A stretch of 64,000 nt of DNA from Pseudomonas sp. PIC25 (GTDB lineage Bacteria; Pseudomonadota; Gammaproteobacteria; Pseudomonadales; Pseudomonadaceae). The stretch lies in NCBI RefSeq assembly GCF_002286785.1, contig NZ_MUJY01000051.1, forward strand, positions 1 to 64,000, given 5' to 3'. The first letter of the stretch is position 1, and each line of letters starts with the position of its first letter. A program made the position numbers and the translations under genes. Shown here one piece after another: positions 34,371 to 43,787 of the stretch. The notes under the pieces are model-generated. The model was not told where the DNA came from, searched no databases, and saw only the letters and a list, made by a program, of their open reading frames with translations.

Positions 34371-35507
34371 ATGGGGGCTGCACGGTTGAAGCGGACGGCG
34401 CCGAAGGCGCGCGGCAGTGTCGTGCTCTATCCCAACCGGCGTTCGGAGCCACAGCACGAGCGGGTGGTGCACGCGGCGCTGGCGCAGCGTCTCGCGGCGC
34501 TGTTGGGGATGGTCTTCCGCGGCGATTTCGACCCCACGGCCCGCCCGCCGGAACCGGTCTACTTCGTGCCGAGCGACAGCATCGTCGGTCTCGACGAAGC
34601 CCGCCGACTGGGTATCGCCAGCGAGCGGGACCTGTTCGGCGGCGTGGTACCGCATCCCTTCATGGCCACCAAGGCCATCACCCATCCGCTGGTGCGGCCG
34701 AAGGCGGCGGCGCCGGCCGGCTGGTCGGCGGCTTTCGGCCAGCATGTCGACCGCGCGGTATTCCGGGGTTTCACCGTGTTCAGCCTCGACGATGCGTGGA
34801 CGGCGGCGCGGCGCCTGTTCGCCGACGGGCCGATCCGCATCAAGCCGGTGCGGGCCACCGCCGGGCGAGGACAAGTGGTGGTCAACGACATCGCCGAACT
34901 GGAGGCCGCGCTGGACGCCCAATGCGTCGACGAGCTGGCGAATTGCGGACTGGTGCTGGAAGAACACCTGGAACGCATGACCACCTTCAGCGTCGGCCGG
35001 GTGCGGGTCGGCGAGCTGCTGGCCAGCTATTGCGGCACCCAGCGGCTAACCGTCGACAACCAGGGCGAGACCGTCTATGGCGGCTCCGACCTACTGGTGG
35101 TGCGGGGCGACTTCGACGCGCTGCTGCAGCTCGACCTGCCGGAGGCGGCACGTCTCGCCGTCACCCAGGCCCAGCTCTACGACGGCGCCGCCAGCGCATG
35201 CTTCGCCGGCTTGCTGGCCTCGCGGCGCAACTACGATATCGGCCAGGGGGTGGACGCCCGGGGGCGGGTCCGCTCCGGCGTGCTCGAACAATCCTGGCGC
35301 ATCGGTGGCGCCAGCGGGGCGGAAGTGGCTGCGCTCCAGGCGTTCCACGGCGGCGGGCAATGCGCGGTGCGGGCCTCGACGGTGGAACTCTATGGCGGTC
35401 GGGAGACTCCACCCCCACAGGCGGACGTGCTATTCGATGGCCTCGACGAGGAGGTCGGGCGAATCACCAAGTACATCACGGTGGAGGCTTATGAACACCC
35501 GGAGTGA
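34371..35507 (+). CDS. DUF3182 family protein (ATP-grasp-like)
   Basis: 378 aa from the ATG at 34371 (an upstream start at 34287 would add 28 poorly conserved residues). Features PIRIKPVRATAGRGQVVV, LVLEEHLERMTTFSVG and YGGSDLLVVRG, resembling an ATP-grasp ligase core. Family function undefined. Its last 17 bases overlap the start of an alpha/beta hydrolase gene, so the two probably form one operon, possibly making and cleaving a peptide-like product. Confidence 0.82.
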   Translation: MGAARLKRTAPKARGSVVLYPNRRSEPQHERVVHAALAQRLAALLGMVFRGDFDPTARPPEPVYFVPSDSIVGLDEARRLGIASERDLFGGVVPHPFMATKAITHPLVRPKAAAPAGWSAAFGQHVDRAVFRGFTVFSLDDAWTAARRLFADGPIRIKPVRATAGRGQVVVNDIAELEAALDAQCVDELANCGLVLEEHLERMTTFSVGRVRVGELLASYCGTQRLTVDNQGETVYGGSDLLVVRGDFDALLQLDLPEAARLAVTQAQLYDGAASACFAGLLASRRNYDIGQGVDARGRVRSGVLEQSWRIGGASGAEVAALQAFHGGGQCAVRASTVELYGGRETPPPQADVLFDGLDEEVGRITKYITVEAYEHPE

Positions 35508-36258
35508 GGCGCTGGAAATCGCCGTCGACGACGAACAGATCGACGCGACCCTGCTGGCGCCAAGCGCGAAAATGCCCGGCGTGCTGTTCGTGCACGGCTG
35601 GGGCGGCAGCCAGAAGCGCGACATCGCGCGGGCCAAGGGCTTGGCCGGGCTCGGCTGCGTATGCCTGACCTTCGATATGCGCGGTCATGAACGAACGCTG
35701 GAGCGGCAGCAGCGCGTCACCCGCGAAGACAACCTGCGCGACCTGCTGTCCGCCTACGATCGCCTGGCTCGCCACCCGTCCATCGACCCCTCGGCCATCG
35801 CCGTGGTCGGCAGCAGCTACGGCGGCTACCTGTCCACCATCCTCACCAGCCTGCGCCCGGTGCGCTGGCTCGCGCTGCGCGTGCCGGCGCTGTACCGCGA
35901 CGAAGGCTGGCTGACGCCGAAGCGCGAACTCGACCGCAAGGATTTGGTGGAATACCGCAACACCCCGCTGCCTTCCACGGCCAATCGGGCACTGGCGGCC
36001 TGCGCGGCATTCGAAGGCGACGTGCTGATCGTCGAGTCCGAACAGGACCACCTGATCCCCCACACCACCATCACCAACTACCTGTCGGCGTTCTCCCGTG
36101 CCCATTCGCTGACCCACCGCATCATCGACGGCGCCGACCATGGCCTCACGAGCGAAGCCTGCCGGCAGGCGTACACCTCCATCCTGCTCAACTGGGCAAC
36201 GGAAATGGTGGTAGGGGCGCGCATTGGCGACGGCGTGTTCGAGGAGGTGGCGGCCTGA
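35491..36258 (+). CDS. Alpha/beta hydrolase (dienelactone hydrolase/peptidase-like)
   Basis: 255 aa. Oxyanion motif VHGWGGSQ, nucleophile elbow VVGSSYGGYLS (Ser about 111), acid in VESEQDHLIP and a C-terminal DGADHGLTS histidine. Small serine esterase or peptidase. RBS GGAGG lies within the overlapped end of the DUF3182 gene, so translation is coupled. Confidence 0.88.
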   Translation: MNTRSEALEIAVDDEQIDATLLAPSAKMPGVLFVHGWGGSQKRDIARAKGLAGLGCVCLTFDMRGHERTLERQQRVTREDNLRDLLSAYDRLARHPSIDPSAIAVVGSSYGGYLSTILTSLRPVRWLALRVPALYRDEGWLTPKRELDRKDLVEYRNTPLPSTANRALAACAAFEGDVLIVESEQDHLIPHTTITNYLSAFSRAHSLTHRIIDGADHGLTSEACRQAYTSILLNWATEMVVGARIGDGVFEEVAA

Positions 36259-36687
36259 TCGGGCTTGGGTCGAAGAGGGCGGGGTGCCCAGGGCTTGCCT
36301 TGCAAAGTCCGTGAGGCTCTTCTAGCGTGAACTGCACCGCAGGACGCACCCGTTGGCAGGAGCCTCCGCTGTTCTTCATCCTCGCCGCATCCGGTTCGTT
36401 CCTCGCGTCCAGGCTCCGCCATAACGGGCGGATGTAGCTATCCCCGTAGCAACCGACTGGCGCGCAGGCGCAAGGAGGCCGGGATGGAAAGGATGTCCGC
36501 TGGCGGTCCATCGTTTCGCTTCCTGGCCTCGATGGCCATTCCCTTCGTTGTTTTTCCGCTCCGGCCAGATCGGGGCAATCCCATACCTGTCCATTCCCGC
36601 AGGGAGACCGCTCGGCCTCTGTCTCGTTGGCCCCGAAGCGCTTCGCCGTATCAGCCATCGGAAGATCCGCATTACAAGGAGATAACC
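36259..36687. other. Long leader region ahead of the MVL-lectin protein
   Basis: About 430 bases with no supported gene. A plus-strand frame is open through much of it in line with the downstream gene, but it lacks a ribosome site and a signal peptide would be buried. It probably holds the promoter and a long 5' leader. Confidence 0.45.
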
Positions 36688-38085
36688 ATGCCACGCGTGT
36701 TCGAGTCCCTTTCGGGGCGGTGCCTGTTCCTCTTGCTACTGGCATTTTCGTTGCTCGGCGGCAAGGCCGTCGTTGCCGACGATAGCTGCCCCGCCAGCCA
36801 GAGCTGGATCACCAGTCCCAATCCGCCCAGTGAAATCCCCGAGGGCAGCAATGCCGATTTCTGCGATTTTTACCAATTCAGTTGGCAGTGGTTCCTGCAA
36901 CTGACCAGCCCGTCGTCAAGCGATGCCAGCCTGCGCAACTTCCAGGTGCCCACCAGCTTCCCCGTGCTCCAGGCCACTGGGACGGACTCCTGTTCGCCGA
37001 ATGCGCCGAAGGAAGTGATGTTCGTCCGCACCGTCAAGCCGGTTGCCGCCGACACGCCGTTCAACCTGCCCGACCGCACCGGCCAGGCGGCGAAGGGGGC
37101 GACCATCTATGACCAGGACGGCAATGTGGTGTTCTACGAGGTGCGCTTCAGCCGCAACCTGTGCAACGTCGGGCAGATCCAGTCGCAGCCGCAATTCCCG
37201 GCTGGCACCACCGAGATGAAGATCGCTTGGCGCATCATCACCGACGCGGAGAAGCCGCAGTACTTCTGGATCGAAGCGAACGTGGATGGTGTGCCCGGCG
37301 ATGAGCTGCTGGGCATGGTGGGTTTCCATATTGTCATGGCCACGGCGCTGCACCCGGAGTTCATCTGGGCCACCTTCGAGCACCGCGCCAACGCGCCCGA
37401 ATGCGCCAACCCGGGCACGGCGCCGGCTTCCGGCTGGTCGTTCACCAGCGCTAAATGCGCCGGCGAGCTGCCCAACCCGTCGTCGGACTGTGCCTTCAAC
37501 CAGGCCGTGGAGAGCCAGAGCCTGACCGGGACACCGACGGAAATCTGCCGGGTATTCCATGACGGCACCGATCCGAGCGACCACGAAGGCACGGACAATA
37601 TCGCGATCATCGACAGCATGAATACCCAGATCCAGGCCATGCTGGCCGCGCTGCCGAGCAGTAGCCCTATGTCTGTCTGGCAGAATTACATGATGGTCGG
37701 CGCGCTCTGGGAAAACGACGTCACCCAGCCGTCGTCCACCGTCTCCAACCAGCGCGGCTCGATGCGCCTGGCCAACACGGTGATGGAGACCACGGTACAG
37801 AACATCGATCTCAATGCGACGTTCGTCTCTAACTGCTTCGGTTGTCACCAATTCGCCGGTTCGGGCAACAGCAACACGCTGCCGTCCTCCAGCCTCAGCC
37901 ACATCTTCGACGATGTGATGCAGGGCCAGTGCAAGGCCAACGACGTCCAGGCCGGGCCGATCTGGAACAACCAGGACGCCCAGCAGAAATGCGTGCAGAC
38001 CTGCCAGAACAAGGGAGGCTGGAACGGCAACTGGAAAACCACCGAGCCGGGTGTGATGTCCGTCTGCGGCTGTTGCGGCGGCTGA
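36688..38085 (+). CDS. Secreted protein with CxxCH heme-type motif and C-terminal MVL mannan-binding lectin domain
   Basis: 465 aa from the ATG at 36688, behind AAGGAGATAACC. Signal peptide about 1-30 (..AVVA). The main body has many Cys and Trp residues, and NCFGCHQF places a single CxxCH (383-387), as in c-type cytochromes. Residues 419-462 (NDVQAGPIWNNQ, KCVQTCQNKGGWNGNW, MSVCGC) match the Microcystis viridis lectin (MVL) repeat, which binds mannan. A possible extracellular redox protein anchored to mannose glycans. Whether heme is actually attached is not shown. Confidence 0.8.
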   Translation: MPRVFESLSGRCLFLLLLAFSLLGGKAVVADDSCPASQSWITSPNPPSEIPEGSNADFCDFYQFSWQWFLQLTSPSSSDASLRNFQVPTSFPVLQATGTDSCSPNAPKEVMFVRTVKPVAADTPFNLPDRTGQAAKGATIYDQDGNVVFYEVRFSRNLCNVGQIQSQPQFPAGTTEMKIAWRIITDAEKPQYFWIEANVDGVPGDELLGMVGFHIVMATALHPEFIWATFEHRANAPECANPGTAPASGWSFTSAKCAGELPNPSSDCAFNQAVESQSLTGTPTEICRVFHDGTDPSDHEGTDNIAIIDSMNTQIQAMLAALPSSSPMSVWQNYMMVGALWENDVTQPSSTVSNQRGSMRLANTVMETTVQNIDLNATFVSNCFGCHQFAGSGNSNTLPSSSLSHIFDDVMQGQCKANDVQAGPIWNNQDAQQKCVQTCQNKGGWNGNWKTTEPGVMSVCGCCGG

Positions 38086-38204
38086 CAGGGTTGTGGCTGC
38101 GGCCACGTCTGCCGGGCCCGAAAGGGTCGTCGTCGGTAGCGTGGCCGGAGCCCTTGGCGCCGCGCTTCAGCGGGACCATCGCGCGTCCTGTACCGACCCT
38201 CTCC

Positions 38205-38320
38205 GTGGGAGCGAATTCGTTCGCGATTGGCGAAGCGCCGTCGTCCCCCCATCGCGAATGAATTCGCTTCCACCGGATAATCCATATGCCTCCTGTGGGG
38301 CGAATTCATTTGCCCACCGG
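38205..38320. repeat. REP cluster after the MVL protein
   Basis: GTGGGAGCGAATTCGTTCGCGA, CATCGCGAATGAATTCGCTTCC and TGTGGGGCGAATTCATTTGCCC, three REP-type palindromes between convergent genes. Confidence 0.82.
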
Positions 38321-38325
38321 CACCC

Positions 38326-40287
38326 TCACTTCCCGCGAATCAACCGGCGCAGGGCGAAGCGGTTCGGGTGGCAGGCTTCGGCCACGCTGCGCGGCAGGGG
38401 CAGGGGTTCGTCGTCGAGCCAGGCGGCCAGCAGCTCGCCGGATAGCGGCGCGGTGACCAGCCCGCGTGAGCCGTGGCCGCTATTGACGTACAGCCCTTCG
38501 TACCAGGGGCAGGGTGTGTCCGGCACTTGGCGGGCGTCCTTGGCCAGCACGGCGTAAGCCTCGGCCAGGGCTTGGCTGTCCGCCAGCGGACCGACGACCG
38601 GCAAGTAGTCAGGGCTGGTGCAACGGAACGCGGCGCGCCCTTGCAGGATAGCCGGGTCGAGGCGGTCGGCCTGCAGGCGATTGCCGAGGTCCGTGGAAAT
38701 CTCCCGCAGCAAATCCAGGTTGCTGGCGTGCTCGGCCGTCGTCGGCGTGCAGTCCTGGCTGTGGAAATCGAAGCTGGCGCCCAAGGTGTGCTCGTCGCCA
38801 CGGGCCGGTGCGACGTAACCCTCGGCGCAGACCACGGTACGCAGCGCCCGGCTTTCCGGAGTGGCTGGCAGACGGGTGATCTGCCCGCGGATGCGCTTGA
38901 GCGGCAGGTCGGCGGAGTAGGGGAAGCGCTGGATATCGGCGGCACCGGCCAGCACTGCGACCGGTGCCTCGGCCAATACCGTATCGCCGGCACGGGCCTG
39001 CCAGCGCTCACCGACCCGCTCCAGCGACAGCGCCTCGCGATGCGTCAGCAGACGGATATTCGGATGCTCCAACAGCCTGCGGCACAGTGCCGGCGGATGC
39101 GCCCAGCCGGCTTCCGGGAAGAACAGCCCGCCTGCCGGCAGCGCCACGCCGGCCAGGTCTTCGGCCTGCTGGCGATCCAGTCGACGCAACAGACCATCCG
39201 TAAAGGCGTCGGCCAGTTGCGTCTGGCGCTCGGCCTCTTTCTCGTCGAATGCCAGTTGCAGCACGCCGCAGGCGTCCCACTCGGCACCGCGCTCCAGCCG
39301 TTCCAGCAGGCGGCGGCTATGGCCGAAGCCGCTGACGATCAGACGCGACAGCGGCGTGCCGTGGGCGGACAGCTTGAGATAAAGCACGCCCTGCGGATTG
39401 CCGGAGGCTTCCTGCGCCGGCTCGGCGTGGCGCTCCAGGACCGCCACCTGCCAACCGCGCGCGGCCAGGCTGGCAGCCGTGGCGCAACCGGCCATGCCGG
39501 CGCCGATCACCAGGGCGCTGCGCTCCGGGGGACACCAGCCGGGGCGGGCGAACCAGGGTTTGGCGGCTGCCCGTGGGGTGCCGACGAAGTGGCCGCGCAG
39601 CATCTGCCATTTCTGGCCGAAGCCCTTGACCTTGTTCATCTCGAAGCCGGCCTCGTTCAGCCCGCGACGAACGAAACCGGCACAGGTGAAGGTGGCCAGG
39701 GTTGTGCCGGCGGCGGACAGCCGGGCCATCTGGGCGAACAGCTCCGGCGTCCACATCTCCGGGTTCTTCGAGGGCGCGAAACCATCGAGGAACCAGGCGT
39801 CCACGCACGCATCCAGTTCCGGCAGGCACTCCAGCACATCGCCGACCAGCAGGGTGAGCACCACCCGCCCGCCAGCGAACACCAGGCGCTGGAAGCCCGG
39901 ATGAATGGCCACGTATTGCGCCAGCAATTGCCCGGCGTAGCCGGCCAATTCCGGCCACAGCGCCAGGGCGCGCTGCAGGTCGTCGCGGTGCAGCGGGAAT
40001 TTCTCCACGCTGACGAAATGCAGCCGCGCATCGGCCGGCGCCGTCTGCTCGAACAGTTGCCAGGCGCAGAGGAAGTTCAGCCCAGTGCCGAAACCGGTTT
40101 CGCCGATCGTCAGCCGTCCGCCGGCCGGCAGGGCGGCGAAGCGCTGCGGCAGGTCGTTGTGACCGAGAAACACGTAGCGGCTTTCCTCCAGGCCCGAGGC
40201 GCGGGAGAAGTAAATATCGCCAAACACGCTGGACAGCGGTTGGCCTTGTTCGTCCCAGTCGAGCTGGGCGTGGGAAGTGTCGGACAT
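38326..40287 (-). CDS. mnmC: Bifunctional tRNA mnm5(s2)U biosynthesis protein MnmC
   Basis: 653 aa. N-terminal SAM methyltransferase domain (GETGFGTGLNFL about 61-72; DAWFLDGFAPSKNPEMW), then C-terminal FAD oxidoreductase (ALVIGAGMAGCATAASLAARG). It removes the carboxymethyl group of cmnm5U34 and methylates the amine in tRNAs reading split codon boxes. The ATG at 40287 gives the family N-terminus; the upstream extension is rejected. Confidence 0.95.
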   Translation of the reverse strand: MSDTSHAQLDWDEQGQPLSSVFGDIYFSRASGLEESRYVFLGHNDLPQRFAALPAGGRLTIGETGFGTGLNFLCAWQLFEQTAPADARLHFVSVEKFPLHRDDLQRALALWPELAGYAGQLLAQYVAIHPGFQRLVFAGGRVVLTLLVGDVLECLPELDACVDAWFLDGFAPSKNPEMWTPELFAQMARLSAAGTTLATFTCAGFVRRGLNEAGFEMNKVKGFGQKWQMLRGHFVGTPRAAAKPWFARPGWCPPERSALVIGAGMAGCATAASLAARGWQVAVLERHAEPAQEASGNPQGVLYLKLSAHGTPLSRLIVSGFGHSRRLLERLERGAEWDACGVLQLAFDEKEAERQTQLADAFTDGLLRRLDRQQAEDLAGVALPAGGLFFPEAGWAHPPALCRRLLEHPNIRLLTHREALSLERVGERWQARAGDTVLAEAPVAVLAGAADIQRFPYSADLPLKRIRGQITRLPATPESRALRTVVCAEGYVAPARGDEHTLGASFDFHSQDCTPTTAEHASNLDLLREISTDLGNRLQADRLDPAILQGRAAFRCTSPDYLPVVGPLADSQALAEAYAVLAKDARQVPDTPCPWYEGLYVNSGHGSRGLVTAPLSGELLAAWLDDEPLPLPRSVAEACHPNRFALRRLIRGK

Positions 40288-40446
40288 CGCAAGGACACCA
40301 TGCGCGGAGGCGCGCATTGTAGCGCGCACGCAGGGGAGCGGCGTGCGGCATTCCGGCGCCCACACGGTCTGTATCAATCCGCTAGGCTGTGCGAATCGGG
40401 GCGGTGAGCCCATTGAGTTGAAAGCTATTCAGGAGGGAGAGCCTGC

Positions 40447-41934
40447 ATGTTCGAATCTGCCGAGATCGGTCACGCCATCGACAAGGACACCTACGACGCC
40501 GACGTGCCGGTGCTGCGCGAGGCATTGTTGGAGGCCCAGTATGAGTTGCAGCAGCAGGCGCGTTTCCCGGTGATCGTGCTGATCAACGGCATCGAGGGCG
40601 CCGGCAAGGGCGAGACGGTAAAGCTGCTCAACGAATGGATGGACCCCCGGCTGATCCAGGTGGAAACCTTCGACCAGCAGACCGACGAGGAGCTGGCCCG
40701 CCCTCCGGCCTGGCGCTATTGGCGGCGGCTGCCGCCGAAGGGGCGGATGGGCATCTTCTTCGGCAACTGGTACAGCCAGATGCTCCAGGGGCGGATCCAC
40801 GGCAACTTCAAGGACCCGGTGCTGGACCAGGCCATCGAGGGGGCGGAGCGGTTGGAGCGCATGCTCTGCGACGAGGGTGCGTTGATCTTCAAGTTCTGGT
40901 TCCACCTGTCCAAGCAGCAGATGAAAGCGCGCCTGAAGACGCTCAAGGACGACCCGCTGCACAGTTGGCGGCTCAGCCCACTGGACTGGCAGCAGTCGAA
41001 GACCTACGACAAGTTCGTGCGCTACGGCGAGCGGGTCTTGCGCCGCACCAGCCGCGACTACGCGCCCTGGTACGTGGTGGAAGGCTTCGACGAGCACTAC
41101 CGAAGCCTGACCGTCGGCCGCATCCTGCTGGAGGGCATGCAGGCGGCCTTGGCCAACAAGCACCGGCCGGCCCGCCAGCCGCACGCCGCGCCGCTGGTTT
41201 CCAGCCTGGACAACCTCGGCCTGCTGGACAGCCTGGACATGAGCCAGAGCCTGGACAAGGAGCGCTACAAGGAACAATTGGCCACCGAGCAGGCGCGCCT
41301 GGCCGGACTGATGCGCGACAAGCGCATGCGCAAGCACGCGCTGGTGGCGGTGTTCGAGGGTAACGACGCGGCCGGCAAGGGCGGTGCCATCCGCCGTGTC
41401 GCGGGGGCGCTGGACCCGCGGCAGTATCGCATCGTGCCGATTGCCGCGCCCACCGAGGAGGAGCGTGCTCAGCCCTACCTCTGGCGTTTCTGGCGGCACA
41501 TCCCTGGGCGCGGCATGTTCACCCTGTTCGACCGTTCCTGGTATGGCCGCGTGCTGGTGGAGCGGGTCGAGGGTTTTTGCAGCGAGGCGGATTGGCTGCG
41601 CGCCTATGGCGAGATCAACGACTTCGAAGAACAGCTCACCCGTGCCGGCGTGGTGCTGGTGAAGTTCTGGCTGGCCATTGACAAGGACACCCAGTTGCAG
41701 CGCTTCAAGGAGCGCGAGCAGACCGCCTTCAAGCGCTTCAAGATCACCGAGGACGATTGGCGCAACCGCGAGAAGTGGGACAGGTACAGCGATGCGGTGG
41801 GCGATATGGTCGACCGCACCAGTAGCGAGATCGCGCCCTGGACGCTGGTCGAGGCCAACGACAAGCGCTTCGCCCGGGTCAAGGTGCTGCGCACCCTTAA
41901 CGATGCGCTGGAGGCGGCCTTCGCGCGGGATTGA
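40447..41934 (+). CDS. pap: Polyphosphate:AMP phosphotransferase (two-domain PPK2)
   Basis: 495 aa. Two tandem PPK2 domains with Walker A motifs GIEGAGKGETVK (about 39-50) and GNDAAGKGGAIRR (about 306-318), and lid or phosphate motifs RMGIFFGNWY and GRGMFTLFDRSWYGRVLVERV. Uses polyphosphate to convert AMP to ADP. The second domain keeps the catalytic Walker residues. RBS AGGAGGGAG. Confidence 0.93.
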   Translation: MFESAEIGHAIDKDTYDADVPVLREALLEAQYELQQQARFPVIVLINGIEGAGKGETVKLLNEWMDPRLIQVETFDQQTDEELARPPAWRYWRRLPPKGRMGIFFGNWYSQMLQGRIHGNFKDPVLDQAIEGAERLERMLCDEGALIFKFWFHLSKQQMKARLKTLKDDPLHSWRLSPLDWQQSKTYDKFVRYGERVLRRTSRDYAPWYVVEGFDEHYRSLTVGRILLEGMQAALANKHRPARQPHAAPLVSSLDNLGLLDSLDMSQSLDKERYKEQLATEQARLAGLMRDKRMRKHALVAVFEGNDAAGKGGAIRRVAGALDPRQYRIVPIAAPTEEERAQPYLWRFWRHIPGRGMFTLFDRSWYGRVLVERVEGFCSEADWLRAYGEINDFEEQLTRAGVVLVKFWLAIDKDTQLQRFKEREQTAFKRFKITEDDWRNREKWDRYSDAVGDMVDRTSSEIAPWTLVEANDKRFARVKVLRTLNDALEAAFARD

Positions 41935-42042
41935 ATCGCTCGCCATGGCGCCGCATACGGCCGATGAATGATCGTCGCCGCGGGCGACGTGGCGGTTCTA
42001 TGCTCGGCTGATCGTCAACCTGAGAACAACAAGAGGTGTGCC

Positions 42043-43227
42043 ATGCGTGAAGTGGTGATCGTCGACAGCGTGCGGACTGGCATGGCCAAGTCCTTCCGCG
42101 GCAAGTTCAACCAGACCCGGCCGGACGACATGGCGGCCCACTGCGTCAACGCGCTGCTGGCGCGCAACGATCTCGATCCGGCGCTGGTGGACGACTGCAT
42201 CGTCGGCGCCGGTTCCAACGAAGGCGCCCAGGGCTACAACATCGGCCGCAATGTGGCGGTGCTTTCCGGCCTGGGCATCCAGGTCGCCGGCATGACCCTC
42301 AACCGTTACTGTTCCTCCGGCCTGCAGGCCATCGCCATCGCCGCCAACCAGGTGGCGTCCGGCTGCAGCGACATCATCGTCGCCGGCGGGGTGGAGTCCA
42401 TCAGCCTGACCCTGAAGAGCGTCAATACCGATCACCTCTACAACCCGCTCATCCAGGAGCGCTTCCCAGGTATCTATTTCCCCATGGGGCAGACCGCCGA
42501 GATCGTCGCTCGCCGCTATGGCGTGACCCGCGAGCAGCAGGATTTCTACGCCCTGCAAAGCCAGCAGCGCACCGCCCGAGCCCAGGCCGAGGGTCTGTTC
42601 GCCGACGAAATCGTGCCGATGAGCGTGAAGTATCTGGTGGAGGACAAGGCCACCGGCGAGAAGAAGATTCTCGACGGTGTGGTCGACCGCGACGACTGCA
42701 ACCGCCCCGACACCACCCTGGAAAGCCTCGCCGGTCTGAAGCCGGCCTTCGCCGAGGACGGTTCGGTGACCGCCGGCAACGCCTCGCAGCTCTCCGATGG
42801 CGCCTCCATGACCCTGGTGATGAGCCTGGACAAGGCCCTGGAACTCGGCCTCAAGCCCAAGGCATTCTTCCGCGGCTTCGTCGCCGCCGGCTGCGAGCCG
42901 GACGAGATGGGCATCGGCCCGGTGTTCTCGGTGCCCAAGCTGCTCAAGGCCAAGGGCTTGAGCGTCGCCGACATCGATCTCTGGGAGCTGAACGAAGCTT
43001 TCGCCTCGCAGTGCCTGTATTGCCGCGACCGGCTGGAAATCGACAACGAGAAGTACAACGTCAACGGCGGTTCCATCTCGATCGGCCATCCCTTCGGCAT
43101 GACCGGCTCGCGCCAGGTCGGCCATCTGGTGCGCGAACTGCAGCGGCGCAAGCTGCGCTACGGCGTGGTGACCATGTGCGTGGGCGGCGGGATGGGCGCG
43201 ACCGGGCTGTTCGAAGCGGTGCGCTGA
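42043..43227 (+). CDS. Acetyl-CoA C-acyltransferase (thiolase)
   Basis: 394 aa. Active-site cysteine in LNRYCSSGLQ (about 90), GGGMGATGLFEA at the C-terminus and ISIGHPFGMTGSRQVGHL with the catalytic histidine. Degradative or biosynthetic thiolase for acyl-CoA chains. Start at 42043 has AAGAGG upstream. Stands alone; chain-length preference cannot be told. Confidence 0.93.
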   Translation: MREVVIVDSVRTGMAKSFRGKFNQTRPDDMAAHCVNALLARNDLDPALVDDCIVGAGSNEGAQGYNIGRNVAVLSGLGIQVAGMTLNRYCSSGLQAIAIAANQVASGCSDIIVAGGVESISLTLKSVNTDHLYNPLIQERFPGIYFPMGQTAEIVARRYGVTREQQDFYALQSQQRTARAQAEGLFADEIVPMSVKYLVEDKATGEKKILDGVVDRDDCNRPDTTLESLAGLKPAFAEDGSVTAGNASQLSDGASMTLVMSLDKALELGLKPKAFFRGFVAAGCEPDEMGIGPVFSVPKLLKAKGLSVADIDLWELNEAFASQCLYCRDRLEIDNEKYNVNGGSISIGHPFGMTGSRQVGHLVRELQRRKLRYGVVTMCVGGGMGATGLFEAVR

Positions 43228-43241
43228 GGCAAAAATGGGTG

Positions 43242-43270
43242 GGCAGGCTCTGTGTCGAACGGAGCCTGCC
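43242..43270. terminator. Bidirectional-type hairpin between thiolase and small DUF gene
   Basis: GGCAGGCTC (43242-43250) pairs with GAGCCTGCC (43262-43270). On the minus strand it is followed by cacccattttt, so it can end the small minus-strand gene; it lies 15 bp after the thiolase stop. Confidence 0.65.
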
Positions 43271-43295
43271 TCCTCGAAAGAGGGTGCGGTGCCCG

Positions 43296-43514
43296 TCAGT
43301 TGCGGCTGGGGACCGCGCGGCCGTAGAGGGCACTGGATTGCTGCATGCGCTGGATGTAACGGCTGATTTCGTGTTCGGCGTCCACCCGGGTGAAGAAGGG
43401 GCCTTCGAGCGTACCTTCGCGGGTGGCGAAGAAATATTGGCCGTTCACCGAACTGATGCGATCACTCCGGTAATGCGTACCAGGCAGTGCATCGACTGCG
43501 CGTTTTCCATACAT
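43296..43514 (-). CDS. Small DUF6316-like protein
   Basis: 72 aa: GTHYRSDRISSVNGQYFFATREGTLEGPFFTRVDAEHEISRYIQ is close to short Pseudomonas proteins annotated as DUF6316, with a beta-rich centre and no membrane segment. Function unknown. The downstream hairpin acts as terminator. Confidence 0.7.
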   Translation of the reverse strand: MYGKRAVDALPGTHYRSDRISSVNGQYFFATREGTLEGPFFTRVDAEHEISRYIQRMQQSSALYGRAVPSRN

Positions 43515-43787
43515 GGTCGAATCTCCCGAGACAGACTGGCTAATTTCAGTCTAATTCGGCCTGGCAGGCCTGCCTGATTGGGCGACCAGTGGTCGGAAAC
43601 TCTTCCTGATCGACGAGAATCGCTGTTTTGGGCGCCAAACGCCTGACGAATCCCGCTGCTCGATCGGTACAGTTGCCTGACGCAATGGACAGGAACTGTG
43701 GCTGTGCCGCTGCTGGCACACTCCCTAGAATGGTCGGTCGCGGCCCGCCCGTCATTCCCCCGCATTCGGGGTCGCTCCGAGGCTGCC

